From positions 1 through 64,000 of the forward strand of contig NZ_QVLT01000004.1 of the NCBI RefSeq assembly GCF_003417065.2: a stretch of DNA of 64,000 nucleotides, written 5' to 3'. The first letter of the stretch is position 1. Each line of letters starts with the position of its first letter. Made by a program: the position numbers and the translations under genes. The notes beneath the pieces were generated by a model, which searched no databases, was not told the origin of the DNA, and was given only the letters and a program-made list of their open reading frames with translations. The DNA is from Hymenobacter lapidiphilus (GTDB taxonomy: Bacteria; Bacteroidota; Bacteroidia; Cytophagales; Hymenobacteraceae). This document shows positions 27,051 through 37,974 of this stretch, one piece after another.

Positions 27051-27153
27051 GTCATGCTGAGCGTAGCCGAAGCATCTCTACCGCAGTGGTAAAATCAACG
27101 ACAGGATTAGCGTTGCAGTAGAGATGCTTCGACTCCGCTGCGCTCAGCATGAC
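27051..27153. repeat. Family B palindrome (GTCATGCTGAGCG type)
   Basis: GTCATGCTGAGCG (27051) with GAAGCATCTCTACC pairs with the right arm ending CGCTCAGCATGAC (27153). The right arm has an 8-base expansion (TCCGCTGC region). The loop contains AAAATCAACGACAGGATTAG, nearly the same as in the copy at 40931. Confidence 0.9.
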
Positions 27154-27206
27154 ATCGTTCTTTTCGTTTCCAGCCCCGTATCGTCTTCTCCTTTTTCCTT
27201 CAATCA

Positions 27207-27968
27207 ATGCGCTCCAGACTCCTCACAACCGTTCTCCTCATCCTCTTCGCGCTGCCGTTTGGGCTGCTGGGGCTGCTGGCGGTGGGGCAGGAGTGGCGCT
27301 TCCCAGAGGTGCTGCCGCCGGCTTACTCGCTGGAGGCGTTACGCGGGCTGGTAGCGGCCGATAATGACCTGCTGGCCGGCCTGGGCAAAAGCCTGCTGCT
27401 GGCCTCCGTGGTGGCGGTGCTGGCTACGGCCGGCGGCTTTCTGGTCGCGCGGGCCATAGCCGGAGCACGGCGGCCGGGGCGCTGGACGGCCCTAAGCTAC
27501 CTACCCTACGCGCTGCCGCCAGTGCTGCTGGCCGTGCTGATTCAGCCGTTTATTATCCGGATGCATTTGTCGGGTTCGGTGGGCGGGGTGCTGCTGGGGC
27601 TGCTGCTGCTGGCGCTGCCGTTTGCCACGCTGCTGCTGGGCTCGTTCTGGAGTCAGCGGGCCACCGAGTACGAGCAGCTGGCCCGCACGCTGGGCTGCAC
27701 GCCCCGGCAGGCGCTGCGGCGGGTGCTGCTGCCGCTGGCCGCCCCGTTGCTGCGCACCACGCTGGTCCAAACGTTTCTGCTGGCCTGGTTCGATTTCGGC
27801 CTGACCAATGTGCTGAGCGTGGGCAAAGTGCGGACGCTTACGGTGCAGGTGTTTACTTACGTGGGCGAGGCCAACGCCCCGCTGGCGGCCGTGGCCTCGC
27901 TGCTGCTGGTGCTGCCGCCGATGCTGCTGCTGCTGGCCAATAAATCTGCCCTGCTGCGAAAGCCGTAA
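27207..27968 (+). CDS. ABC transporter permease 2 (YnjC C-half-like)
   Basis: 253 residues, about six transmembrane helices starting 'LLTTVLLILFALPFGLLGLL'. The EAA coupling loop is 'YEQLARTLGCTPRQALRRVL' followed by 'LPLAAPLL'. It is the partner of the permease at 26183. The next gene follows after 78 bases without a palindrome, so the processing proteins are probably in the same transcript. Confidence 0.87.
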   Translation: MRSRLLTTVLLILFALPFGLLGLLAVGQEWRFPEVLPPAYSLEALRGLVAADNDLLAGLGKSLLLASVVAVLATAGGFLVARAIAGARRPGRWTALSYLPYALPPVLLAVLIQPFIIRMHLSGSVGGVLLGLLLLALPFATLLLGSFWSQRATEYEQLARTLGCTPRQALRRVLLPLAAPLLRTTLVQTFLLAWFDFGLTNVLSVGKVRTLTVQVFTYVGEANAPLAAVASLLLVLPPMLLLLANKSALLRKP

Positions 27969-28046
27969 CTAGCCTGCCGGTTGCTAGGAGATACCCAAAC
28001 CAGCCTCCGGCAACCAACAAGTTCCGACCGTCAATCAACAACCAAT

Positions 28047-28667
28047 ATGCTGCAAGCCCTTCTGATTTCCAATGGTCTGCAAGGGCTGGATAGCTATTAT
28101 GTTTCCAACGAGCTGGTGCAGTACACCATCTGCCTCGTCACCAAAGACTTCAACCCCGACCTGTTACCTTACGACCTGCTGGTGGTGCCCAACGGCTCCG
28201 ACCACGTGGCCATGCTCAGGATAAAAGATAAGGTAGAGGCGTTTCTGGCGGCCGGAAAAGCGTTGATATGCTGCGACGGGTTTTTCACGGCCTGGGTGCC
28301 CGGCAACCAGTGGCTGATGGACAATTCGCGCCGCACTCTGGATGTGCGCTATTCGGCCGGTACCGATTCGCACGGCCTGCTGGCTAACATCAACCTCGAT
28401 GAGCTGAACTTCTCGCACGGCATGAGCGGCTGGTGGGCCTGCGGCTACATTCAGGCGGCTGCCGGGGCCGATGTGCTGCTCCACGATACCTGGCAGCGCC
28501 CCATTGTGGTGCTCGACGAGGTAAGCACGCCGGGCCGGATGCTGCTCACGGCCAGCGGCCCGCTGGCCGACGTCACGTACGGCGGCAAATCGGAAAGCGC
28601 TATGGTTACGCTGTACCGCAACTTTCTGCATCTTATTTCCACCGAAACTGTTTCTGCACATGGCTAA
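28047..28667 (+). CDS. Amidotransferase-fold-like protein 1, paralogue of next gene, unknown function
   Basis: 206 residues, soluble, no signal peptide. The alternating hydrophobic strands and glycine turns ('MLQALLISNGLQ', 'PYDLLVVPNGSDHVAMLRI', 'VEAFLAAGKALICCDGFFTAW') are like class I glutamine amidotransferase / ThuA folds. No GxCxG nucleophile elbow is visible, so amidase activity is doubtful. Several positions match the next protein (FLAAGK, then a Gly-Asp pair, then AW...W). Its end overlaps the next start by 8 bases. The function is unknown; position suggests it handles what the importer brings in. Confidence 0.75.
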   Translation: MLQALLISNGLQGLDSYYVSNELVQYTICLVTKDFNPDLLPYDLLVVPNGSDHVAMLRIKDKVEAFLAAGKALICCDGFFTAWVPGNQWLMDNSRRTLDVRYSAGTDSHGLLANINLDELNFSHGMSGWWACGYIQAAAGADVLLHDTWQRPIVVLDEVSTPGRMLLTASGPLADVTYGGKSESAMVTLYRNFLHLISTETVSAHG

Positions 28668-29312
28668 GATCGGCTTGATTTTCAACGGCGTGTGGTCGCA
28701 CTACGCCGTGGCTACGGCCCCCAAGTATCGCGACCTGTACGAGCTGCTGTACGTGCACGACCTCACGGCCGAAGCCGTGGCGAACCTGGAGGCGCTGGCC
28801 ATCCCGTTCCAGTCGAACCAGCAGGTGCTGACGGAGAAGAAGGCCATTATATACGATTTCCTGGCGGCCGGTAAAAAGGTGTTCCTGGAAGGCGACTCTT
28901 CCACGGCCTGGCTCGATGCCCAGTGGGAAGACCGGCCCGTAAACAACTACTGGTGGGTCGACGACCCTACTAATCCGCCCGTGTCGGAAACCAACTACGA
29001 CCACCCCGTGTACCAGGGGCTCACGCCCCGGCAGGCCTGCTGGCACACCCACGGCGTGTACACCCGCGTACCCGCATCGGCCGAAATCCTGCAAACCAAC
29101 GCGCCGGCGACGTTATTACCTGGCAAACCCACGCCTACGGTGGCACATTGCTGGCCACCACCCTCGACCCGCTCGTCGAGCACGGCGTGCAGCAAATCAC
29201 CCACCTCGATAACTACGTAGACCGCCTCACTTACTGGCTCAGCGGCGAGCAGCCTAGCCCGGAGCGCATGACGATTGACGCGGCAGCATATGGCGTAGGG
29301 GCGTTGGTGTGA
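28660..29312 (+). CDS. Amidotransferase-fold-like protein 2, frameshifted near 29105
   Basis: Begins 'MAKIGLIFNGVWSHYAVATA' and continues with 'IIYDFLAAGKKVFLEGDSST' and 'HPVYQGLTPRQACWHTHGVY'. The frame breaks at about 29100-29108, after 'ASAEILQTN'. The next frame continues smoothly with 'GDVITWQTHAYGGTLLATTL' and 'VQQITHLDNYVDRLTYWLSG', and stops at 29312. The intact protein would be about 217 residues, like its paralogue upstream. It is soluble and of unknown function. A one-base indel in GCGCCGGCG is the simplest explanation. The two paralogues may form a heterodimer, since they are translationally coupled. Confidence 0.78.
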
Positions 29313-29350
29313 GGTTGATGAAACCAGAACGAGTGGCTAATGATAAAACC

Positions 29351-29465
29351 AGTACGTCATGCTGAGCGCAGCCGAAGCATCTCTACCGCAGTGGTGATTT
29401 TTGCTCCCGGCCAGTTTAGCAACGGAGTGGTAGAGATGCTTCGACTGCGCTCAGCATGACGTACT
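29351..29465. repeat. Family B palindrome
   Basis: AGTACGTCATGCTGAGCGCA (29351-29370) pairs perfectly with TGCGCTCAGCATGACGTACT at the right end (to 29465), and the arms continue through GAAGCATCTCTACC with a single mismatch. The loop differs from the other family B copies. It lies 39 bases after the preceding stop and 47 before the ATPase start. Confidence 0.92.
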
Positions 29466-29511
29466 TTGTCTTCCTCCGCACGTCATTTAATTCCCCAAAA
29501 AGCCTCACCTA

Positions 29512-30258
29512 ATGCTCACCGTTTCGCACCTTTCCAAGCAGTTCAACGACCAGCCCGTGCTACGCGATATTTCGCTGACGTTGGCTGAGGGCGAAGTGCT
29601 GGCAGTGCTGGGGCGCTCGGGCTGCGGCAAAACTACGCTGCTCAAGATTATGGCGGGCCTCGAAACTGCCGACAGCGGTACACTGGAGCTGCACGGTCAG
29701 GATTTACTCCCCGTCCCGCCCAACGAGCGGCAGATGGTGTACCTGTATCAGGAGCCGCTGTTGTTTCCGCACCTGTCGGTGTTTGAGAACGTGGCTTTCG
29801 GGTTGCGGATTCGGAAGGTGAAAGAGGCGGAAATCAGGCAGCGCGTAACCGAGCTGCTGGCCGAGCTGGAGATGAGCGAACATGCCCAAAAGGCGCCGCA
29901 TCAGCTTTCGGGCGGACAACGGCAGCGGGTGTCGTTCGGGCGGGCGCTCATCATTCGGCCGCGTTTGCTGCTGCTCGACGAGCCCTTCGGCAACCTCGAC
30001 GCCCAGACCCGCGCCGCCATGCAGCAGCTGTTCGGCCGCGTCAGCCGTCAGCACCGCATCACCTCCATTTTCGTCACCCACGACAGCCGCGAGGCACTTA
30101 CCGTGGGCTCGCGCCTGGGTTACCTGGAGCGCGGCCGCCTCACGAGCTTCGGCTCCGTGGCCGAGTTTGTGGACGACCCACGCACCAATATTGCCGCCGA
30201 GCTGTCCTTCTGGGAGAATATCCGGCAGGCCGCTACCTCTACCTTAATCATCGAATGA
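29512..30258 (+). CDS. ABC transporter ATP-binding protein, YnjD-like
   Basis: 248 residues. Walker A 'GRSGCGKTT' (about 32-40), Q-loop 'VYLYQEPLLFPHLSVFENV', ABC signature 'LSGGQRQRVSFGRAL' (about 139-153), Walker B 'LLLLDEPFGNLD', and H-loop 'SIFVTHDSRE'. It energises the two permeases encoded upstream. Its stop overlaps the radical SAM start in ATGA, which ties import and enzyme production together. Confidence 0.92.
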   Translation: MLTVSHLSKQFNDQPVLRDISLTLAEGEVLAVLGRSGCGKTTLLKIMAGLETADSGTLELHGQDLLPVPPNERQMVYLYQEPLLFPHLSVFENVAFGLRIRKVKEAEIRQRVTELLAELEMSEHAQKAPHQLSGGQRQRVSFGRALIIRPRLLLLDEPFGNLDAQTRAAMQQLFGRVSRQHRITSIFVTHDSREALTVGSRLGYLERGRLTSFGSVAEFVDDPRTNIAAELSFWENIRQAATSTLIIE

Positions 30259-31202
30259 AGACCGATTTCAACCACTGCGAATCCGTGTACTGGGTGTTTA
30301 CCCAGCTCTGCAACGACAAGTGTGACCATTGCTACAACAGCTCCGGGCCCCAGGGTACGCGCATCAGCGTGCAGGACTGTTTTCGTATCATCGACAACCT
30401 GCCGGAAAAGATAGACCGGCTGATTCTGTCGGGGGGCGAGCCGCTGGCCGATAAGGTGAAGCTCTACTCGATTCTGGAGGCGTTGCAGCGCAAATACCAG
30501 GGCCGCACCCAGATTATGCTGCAAACCAACGGTGACCTGCTGACGGAGAAAATCCTGGATTTGCTGATTGAAAAGGGCGTTACCCGCTTCGATATTGCCA
30601 GCATCGACCGTTACCACAAAGCCGCCGGGGCCCGGTTGATGACGCTGGCCGACCTGTTCGAGAGCCGCGGCGTAAACGGCGACGACCACGACCCGCTCAT
30701 CGACAAAGAACACCTGCTGGTGGAAAGCCACCGCCTGAGCTGGGGCTACTGGGGCGCGAGCGAGGATATGTGGCTGGGCGGCAACTGGGCCCGCGGCCGC
30801 GCCCTCGAAAAGGATATCTGGCTCAAGGACCCCAGCCATAATTTCTGCGCCATCCTATCAGGCGCGAAAGGCTTTCTGGGCGGCACCGAGCTGCCTCAGG
30901 AAATCAGCATCCAGCTCTGGAAAATCAACCCCTGCTGCCCCGGTACCAAGTTTCCGCTCGGAGACGCCCGCAAGGAAAAAGTGGCCGATGTTCTGCTGCG
31001 CGCCTCCAAATCCGAAATCATGCAGCGCCTCAACGAAGGAGCACCCTGGAAAATGGGCGAATCCATCGGCGTGTCGGAAGCCCACGCCCTGGCCCGCACC
31101 GAGGACCTGCAGAATGTGTGCAAGTGGTGCGACGAGTTCTTCGAGCAGCATTTCGACGGCCCACTGGTGGCCTCTGAAGAGCCGAAACTAGTGGTTAGTT
31201 AA
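30255..31202 (+). CDS. Radical SAM protein with extra C-terminal cysteines, unknown substrate
   Basis: 315 residues. The [4Fe-4S]/SAM motif is C19-x3-C23-x2-C26 in 'QLCNDKCDHCYN', followed by 'LILSGGEPLADKVK', the GGE motif that binds the SAM amino group. The later cysteines C198, C227, C228, C289 and C292 ('NPCCPGTKF', 'VCKWCDEF') could hold an auxiliary iron-sulfur cluster as in SPASM or twitch enzymes. It is translationally coupled to the ABC ATPase (ATGA). It is not the arsenosugar enzyme ArsS by its motif surroundings. No precursor peptide gene is visible nearby, so a small-molecule substrate brought in by the importer is my inference. Confidence 0.85.
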   Translation: MKTDFNHCESVYWVFTQLCNDKCDHCYNSSGPQGTRISVQDCFRIIDNLPEKIDRLILSGGEPLADKVKLYSILEALQRKYQGRTQIMLQTNGDLLTEKILDLLIEKGVTRFDIASIDRYHKAAGARLMTLADLFESRGVNGDDHDPLIDKEHLLVESHRLSWGYWGASEDMWLGGNWARGRALEKDIWLKDPSHNFCAILSGAKGFLGGTELPQEISIQLWKINPCCPGTKFPLGDARKEKVADVLLRASKSEIMQRLNEGAPWKMGESIGVSEAHALARTEDLQNVCKWCDEFFEQHFDGPLVASEEPKLVVS

Positions 31203-31220
31203 TGGTGCGTAAAGCTTAGA

Positions 31221-31329
31221 AACCGCCTGTCATCCTGACAAAGGAAGGACCTTATCACGCTAAAACGATTCGTTGTTACAACCGTTTAAACGTGATAAGG
31301 TCCTTCCTTCGTCAGGATGACAAGCGGTT
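31221..31329. repeat. Family D palindrome
   Basis: AACCGCCTGTCATCCTGAC (from 31221) pairs with GTCAGGATGACAAGCGGTT (to 31329), with an inner GAAGGACCTTATCACG / CGTGATAAGGTCCTTC pairing. It lies just after the radical SAM stop, so it probably ends that transcript or lies in its 3' end. Confidence 0.9.
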
Positions 31330-31352
31330 CCGTTCGCCCACCAACCACTAAC

Positions 31353-31961
31353 TCAATACCGCAAATCCGCGCCGGCTACATGGTATATCGGGTCCTCCAG
31401 GATATTCACGTCGATGAGCGAATCGGCGCGTTGGAGCAGGTGGCGGCAGTCGGGGCTGAGGTGGCGCAGCTGCACGGTTTTGCCAAGGCGGTGGTAACGC
31501 TCGGTGAGCTTGTTGAGGGCTTCGATTGCCGACATATCGGCGACGCGACTTTCGGCAAAGTCGATGATGACCTGCTGGGGGTCGTCGGCCACGTCGAACT
31601 TCTCGCTGAAGGCCTGCACCGAGCCGAAAAACAGCGGCCCGAAGATTTCGTAGTGCTTCACGCCGGCCTCGTCGAGGTGCTTGCGGGCGCGGATGCGGCG
31701 GGCGTTTTCCCAGGCAAATACCAGCGCCGCAATGATGACGCCGATAAGCACGGCCAGTATCACCACAAGGTCGGATACGGGCATGTGGCCGAAGGTGCGG
31801 AGCGAGGCCCACTCGAACGTGCCTGCAGGACTTGTTGCATAAGCGGCGGAAAGCAGGAGAGGAACGGCGCCCAAAAAGCCGCCCGCCCCAGTAGAGCCGT
31901 GCGGCGGGAAGGGTAGTAGCCCGGCAGAATGAGGACTCTGGCGGAAAATCCGCCAGGGCAA
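31353..31961 (-). pseudogene. Remnant of a SulP-type anion transporter (last membrane helices and STAS domain)
   Basis: From about 31865 down to 31353 the sequence encodes the C-terminal part of a SulP permease: 'FEWASLRTFGHMPVSDLVVI', a helix 'LAVLIGVIIAALVFAW', then a STAS domain ('QQVIIDFAESRVADMSAIEA', 'LGKTVQLRHLSPDCRHLL'). SulP proteins normally have about 500 residues with 10-14 helices before this point. Here the upstream 300-odd residues are missing and the open frame to 31961 is unrelated filler. A stand-alone membrane-anchored STAS protein is a less likely alternative. Confidence 0.75.
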
Positions 31962-32011
31962 GGGTGCAGATTCAGTTATCGGTTGAATGACGTTCTTTGT
32001 TCACCAGTAAA

Positions 32012-32099
32012 GTAGGGTGCGGGGCTTGTCCCCGCCCGCCGCTGAACAAAACCCGCACGAACCGTTCAATGGCGGGCGGGGATAAGCCCCGCACCCTAC
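32012..32099. repeat. Family A palindrome
   Basis: GTAGGGTGCGGGGCTTGTCC (from 32012) pairs with the right arm ending AAGCCCCGCACCCTAC (32099), and the arms extend through CCGCCCGCC. The loop carries a TGAAC / CGTTCA core. Confidence 0.9.
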
Positions 32100-32122
32100 G
32101 CCGTTTCTACCAGCCACGAATA

Positions 32123-32998
32123 ATGAACCTGCTCCCCGTTTCTCACCCTCTGCTCAAGCGTTTCGATAAATACGCCACGCCCGTACTGGCCGTGCTGGGC
32201 CTGGGCCTGCTGCTGCTCGAAACCCGCAAGCCGCTTCGCAGGCGCACCCGGCCCCGCACCGAGCGGTGGGTGCGCAACGTGGCGCTGGCCGCCCCCTCCA
32301 TGCCGGCCATGCGCCTGACGCTGCTGCCGGCCATGGTAGGCCTGGGCCAGCTGATGGCGCCCTACCGCACGCCCCTTTCGCGGCTGCCGGAGCCGGCCCG
32401 GCTGCTGGCCGAAGTGCTGCTGCTCGACTACCTGGGCTACTCCTGGCACCGGCTGCTACACTCGCCGCTGCTCTGGCGTCTGCACCGCGTCCACCACTCC
32501 GACCTCGATATGGACCTGAGCACGGGGTGGCGGTTTCACTTTGGCGAGATGCTGGCCAGCATCCCGTACCGGGCCGGTATTGCGGCACTGCTGGGCGTGC
32601 GCGGCTCCACAGCTTTGGGTTTTGAAGTAGTGTTTGAAGCCTGCACTGCCTTCCACCACACCAACCTGGAGCTGCCCTACGAAGTAGAGCGCCGCCTGGC
32701 CCCGTTCATGGTCACGCCCCGCGCCCACGGCATCCACCACTCCATGGTCGACCGCGAAACCCAGAGCAACTTCGGCGTCGTGCTCACCCTCTGGGACCGG
32801 CTCCACCGCACGCTGCGCCTCAACGTGCCCCAGCAGGATATCACCATCGGCGTACCCGCCTTCTCCGACCCCGCCGGCCAAACCGTCGCCCGCCTGCTTG
32901 CCCTGCCCGTCAAGCCGCTCGATACATGGGCCTTCCCCAACGGCACCGTGCCTGAGCATCCCGAATATGCCAAGCCGGTTACTGAGCTTGCGGAGTAG
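32123..32998 (+). CDS. Sterol desaturase / fatty acid hydroxylase family protein
   Basis: 291 residues, integral membrane, di-iron enzyme family. The histidine boxes are visible: 'HRLLH' (HxxxH), 'HRVHHSD' (HxxHH), 'FHHTN', and 'HGIHHSM' towards the C-terminus. Hydrophobic segments lie at about 15-35 and in 'LLAEVLLLDYLGYSWH'. Members hydroxylate or desaturate lipids, sterols or carotenoids with O2; the substrate here is unknown. I start at ATG 32123, after the palindrome, because the upstream in-frame part is palindrome sequence. Confidence 0.87.
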   Translation: MNLLPVSHPLLKRFDKYATPVLAVLGLGLLLLETRKPLRRRTRPRTERWVRNVALAAPSMPAMRLTLLPAMVGLGQLMAPYRTPLSRLPEPARLLAEVLLLDYLGYSWHRLLHSPLLWRLHRVHHSDLDMDLSTGWRFHFGEMLASIPYRAGIAALLGVRGSTALGFEVVFEACTAFHHTNLELPYEVERRLAPFMVTPRAHGIHHSMVDRETQSNFGVVLTLWDRLHRTLRLNVPQQDITIGVPAFSDPAGQTVARLLALPVKPLDTWAFPNGTVPEHPEYAKPVTELAE

Positions 32999-33057
32999 AT
33001 TTCGGTGTCCGGTTACCAGTTTTTAGACTCCTCAGTAGCCGGCAACTGCCAACCCGG

Positions 33058-33065
33058 TATCTTTG
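33058..33065 (+). promoter_or_regulatory. TATCTTTG promoter box upstream of the glucosidase
   Basis: TATCTTTG fits the Bacteroidota TAnnTTTG element and lies 66 bases before the ATG at 33132, downstream of the hydroxylase stop. Confidence 0.45.
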
Positions 33066-33131
33066 CCGGCTTAACAGGGCCTGATTTTTGGTTTCCTGAA
33101 CCGGCGGCCGTTGGCCGGCCCGATTCTTTTT

Positions 33132-35795
<2,664 letters not shown>

Positions 35796-35829
35796 AGCTT
35801 AGACCAAAACGAGCGTTTCTTTACAGCCA

Positions 35830-36135
35830 ATGCTTCTTCCCTTCTTTGGCTTCGTCTTCGGCGTGATGGCCAGCACGTTTCTTGGAGCAGCCGTTATTGC
35901 GCTTCACCCCTGCTGGAAGCTGACCTTCGCGAATATCGCCTGGTTTATCGGCGGTGCTTTTGTCGGAGCCATCGGCTCCTCGCTGCTTTACACCCGAGTG
36001 TTTGCCGACGACAACCAAGTCCTGCACTCCACGGCCGCGATTATTGGGTTTCTGGCTACGCTCGGCGCAGCGACCTTATTGGGAGGCACGTTAGCTGTTT
36101 ACATAGCCCAACGCTTTGGTAGTCGGGCGGCTTAA
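35830..36135 (+). CDS. Small membrane protein, unknown function
   Basis: 101 residues with three hydrophobic segments: 'FFGFVFGVMASTFLGAAVI', 'NIAWFIGGAFVGAIGSSLL' and 'IIGFLATLGAATLLGGTLAV'. Glycine-rich helices suggest tight packing. I recognise no family. It lies 34 bases after the glucosidase and may share its transcript, which ends at the hairpin at 36205. Confidence 0.65.
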   Translation: MLLPFFGFVFGVMASTFLGAAVIALHPCWKLTFANIAWFIGGAFVGAIGSSLLYTRVFADDNQVLHSTAAIIGFLATLGAATLLGGTLAVYIAQRFGSRAA

Positions 36136-36204
36136 TCGCTTAGCGGGAAGCAAACCAGCCGTTCACGAAAAGGGTCGGAAGGTAAACGCGCTTTGTTCAG
36201 GATT

Positions 36205-36275
36205 ACGAGAGTTAAAGATGAAAGCCGTTGAAGAGCTGTGAGGCACTCTTCAACGGCTTTTATCTTTAACTCTCG
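36205..36275. terminator. Long bidirectional stem-loop between convergent genes
   Basis: ACGAGAGTTAAAGATGAAAG (36205-36224), followed by CCGTTGAAGAG, pairs with CTCTTCAACGG and CTTTTATCTTTAACTCTCGT (to 36275). It lies between two convergent genes, and the strong 30-bp stem suits a two-way terminator, although it also resembles the dispersed palindromes. Confidence 0.8.
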
Positions 36276-36291
36276 TTTGTTGATTTTCAGC

Positions 36292-36744
36292 CTACATCCT
36301 GCTTTTTATTAGCTTGATGACCTGCTCGTTTTCGCCTTCCTTGGCGGCGGCCAGCACGTCTTTGCCATCTTTATCCTTGGCCTTGGGGTTGGCGCCGTTG
36401 GCGAGCAGGAACTCCACTACGTCGAGGCTGCCGTTGGCGGCGGCGGCCATTAGCGGGGTCATCTGGAAGGAGTCGGTTTTATCAATCTGAGCCTTGTTTT
36501 TGAGCAGGGCCTTCACCACATCGAGGTGGCCGTTGCCGGCGGCAATAACGAGGAAAGTGGTCGGAAAGCCGGGCATCATTTCCACCGGCGCGTTGGCGTC
36601 GGCTCCGGCCGCGAGCAGGGTTTCTACGTCGGCCGGGTTGTTTTTTGCTACTGCCGCGTACACTTTTTGGGTGGGCGTCGTCTGGGCCTGGGCCAGAATG
36701 GTAGTGGTCAGAAATAGCGTAAAAGCGAGAAGAAGTTTTTTCAT
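36292..36744 (-). CDS. Secreted ankyrin-repeat protein
   Basis: 150 residues. The signal peptide (MKKLLLAFTLFLTTTILAQA) is followed by three to four ankyrin repeats: 'NNPADVETLLAAGADANAPV', 'NGHLDVVKALLKNKAQIDK', and 'NGSLDVVEFLLANGANPKAK', with a C-terminal capping helix 'ENEQVIKLIKSRM'. It is probably periplasmic and binds another protein; no partner is evident. I start at ATG 36744 because only this start gives a signal peptide. Confidence 0.9.
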   Translation of the reverse strand: MKKLLLAFTLFLTTTILAQAQTTPTQKVYAAVAKNNPADVETLLAAGADANAPVEMMPGFPTTFLVIAAGNGHLDVVKALLKNKAQIDKTDSFQMTPLMAAAANGSLDVVEFLLANGANPKAKDKDGKDVLAAAKEGENEQVIKLIKSRM

Positions 36745-36829
36745 TCCGGAAAGTGGGGGTGGGGTGGAAGAAAACCAGCCGGAAGATACGGTTTCAGTGG
36801 AAAAAATACGCGTACTAAAAAGTGCCCGC

Positions 36830-37888
36830 CTAGGTTTCCGGTTGGGCCTCAGCACGTAGGGCCGCCCGCCCAAACTGCTGGGCCATGATGCTGGCCAGCA
36901 CAATCTGCAGGGCGTGGTAGAGCATCAGCGGCAGCAGCAGCGCCCCAGTGGCGGCCGTGGCCGGAAATAGCAGGCTGGCAAACACGCTGCCGTGCACCAA
37001 CGACTTCTTGGAGCCGCAGAAAATAGCCGTGGTGCGGTCGGCGGCGGCAAAACCCAGCAGCCGGCTAGCTCCGGCCACCAGCCCAAACACCCCAAAATAT
37101 AGCCCTACCATGCCCACGCCCAGCAGCGCCACGGTAGTCGGCGCGTAGCTGCGGAACACGCCCTGGGCAAACGATTCGCAGAACGAGGTGAACACGATGC
37201 TCAGGATAACGACTTGGTCGAGCACGCGCAAACGGCCCTTGTGCCGCCCGGCCCACGCCCCGAAGCGCGGGTTGAGCAGCATGCCGGCCCCCACGGGCAG
37301 GAGCACCTGCCAGCCCAGGCTCAGGGCCAGCGCGCTTAGCCCCTCGCCGCTGCTGCCGGTGGGCTGCAGCACTGCCCGCACCCACAGCGGCGTAAGGGCT
37401 ATGCCAATCAGGGCGCTCAGGCTGGCGTTGAAAATGGCGGCGGGTACGTTGCCGCGGCCCATGCTTACCATCATCACCGAGGTCGAAACCGTGCTCGGCA
37501 GCACGCACAGAAAGAAAATACTCGGCCATAACAGCTGGCCCTGCACGCCCCCAAACAGCGGCCGCACCGCCAGCGCCAGCAGCGGAAACAGCACAAACGT
37601 GGTGCCTTGCACTACCAGGTGCAGCCGCCAGTTGCGGGTGCCACTGCGCAGGCTGCTCAGGCTCAGCTTAAGGCCGTACAGGAAGAAAACCAGCGCCACG
37701 CCCCCGGTAGTAAGGGCATCCCAAGGCAGAGGGCTGGCCGGGCTGCCCGCCTGCGGAAATAAATAGGCCAACCCTACCACGCCGGCCAGCGCCGGCAGAA
37801 ACCAGTCGAGCAGGCCGGCGCGGCGCAGCCAGGCTACCAGGTGGTTTTCGGTGGGAGGCAGGGGCGAAGGATGGGCAGCAGTAGGCAT
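36830..37888 (-). CDS. Bile acid:sodium symporter (SBF-like) family transporter, YfeH type
   Basis: 352 residues with about ten transmembrane helices. Family landmarks are 'GVALVFFLYGLKLSLSSLR', 'LCVLPSTVSTSVMMVSMGRG' (the crossing-helix region), 'NVPAAIFNASLSALIGIALT', and 'RTTAIFCGSKKSLVHGSVFA'. This SBF-like (PF13593-type) branch is of unknown substrate. It stands alone and is transcribed towards the ankyrin gene. Confidence 0.9.
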   Translation of the reverse strand: MPTAAHPSPLPPTENHLVAWLRRAGLLDWFLPALAGVVGLAYLFPQAGSPASPLPWDALTTGGVALVFFLYGLKLSLSSLRSGTRNWRLHLVVQGTTFVLFPLLALAVRPLFGGVQGQLLWPSIFFLCVLPSTVSTSVMMVSMGRGNVPAAIFNASLSALIGIALTPLWVRAVLQPTGSSGEGLSALALSLGWQVLLPVGAGMLLNPRFGAWAGRHKGRLRVLDQVVILSIVFTSFCESFAQGVFRSYAPTTVALLGVGMVGLYFGVFGLVAGASRLLGFAAADRTTAIFCGSKKSLVHGSVFASLLFPATAATGALLLPLMLYHALQIVLASIMAQQFGRAALRAEAQPET

Positions 37889-37974
37889 GGGTGCCGCAAA
37901 GCTAGCCGCGCCAGCCCAATTAGGGCCGACGCGGCTGTGGTGAGCCTCTGCTCTGCGAGAACTTTAAGCGGGTG

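Noticed and set aside
30255..31202. Arsenosugar radical SAM enzyme ArsS
   Set aside because: The sequence around the CxxxCxxC motif and the C-terminal cysteine pattern do not match that family, despite the associated-type glycosyltransferases upstream.
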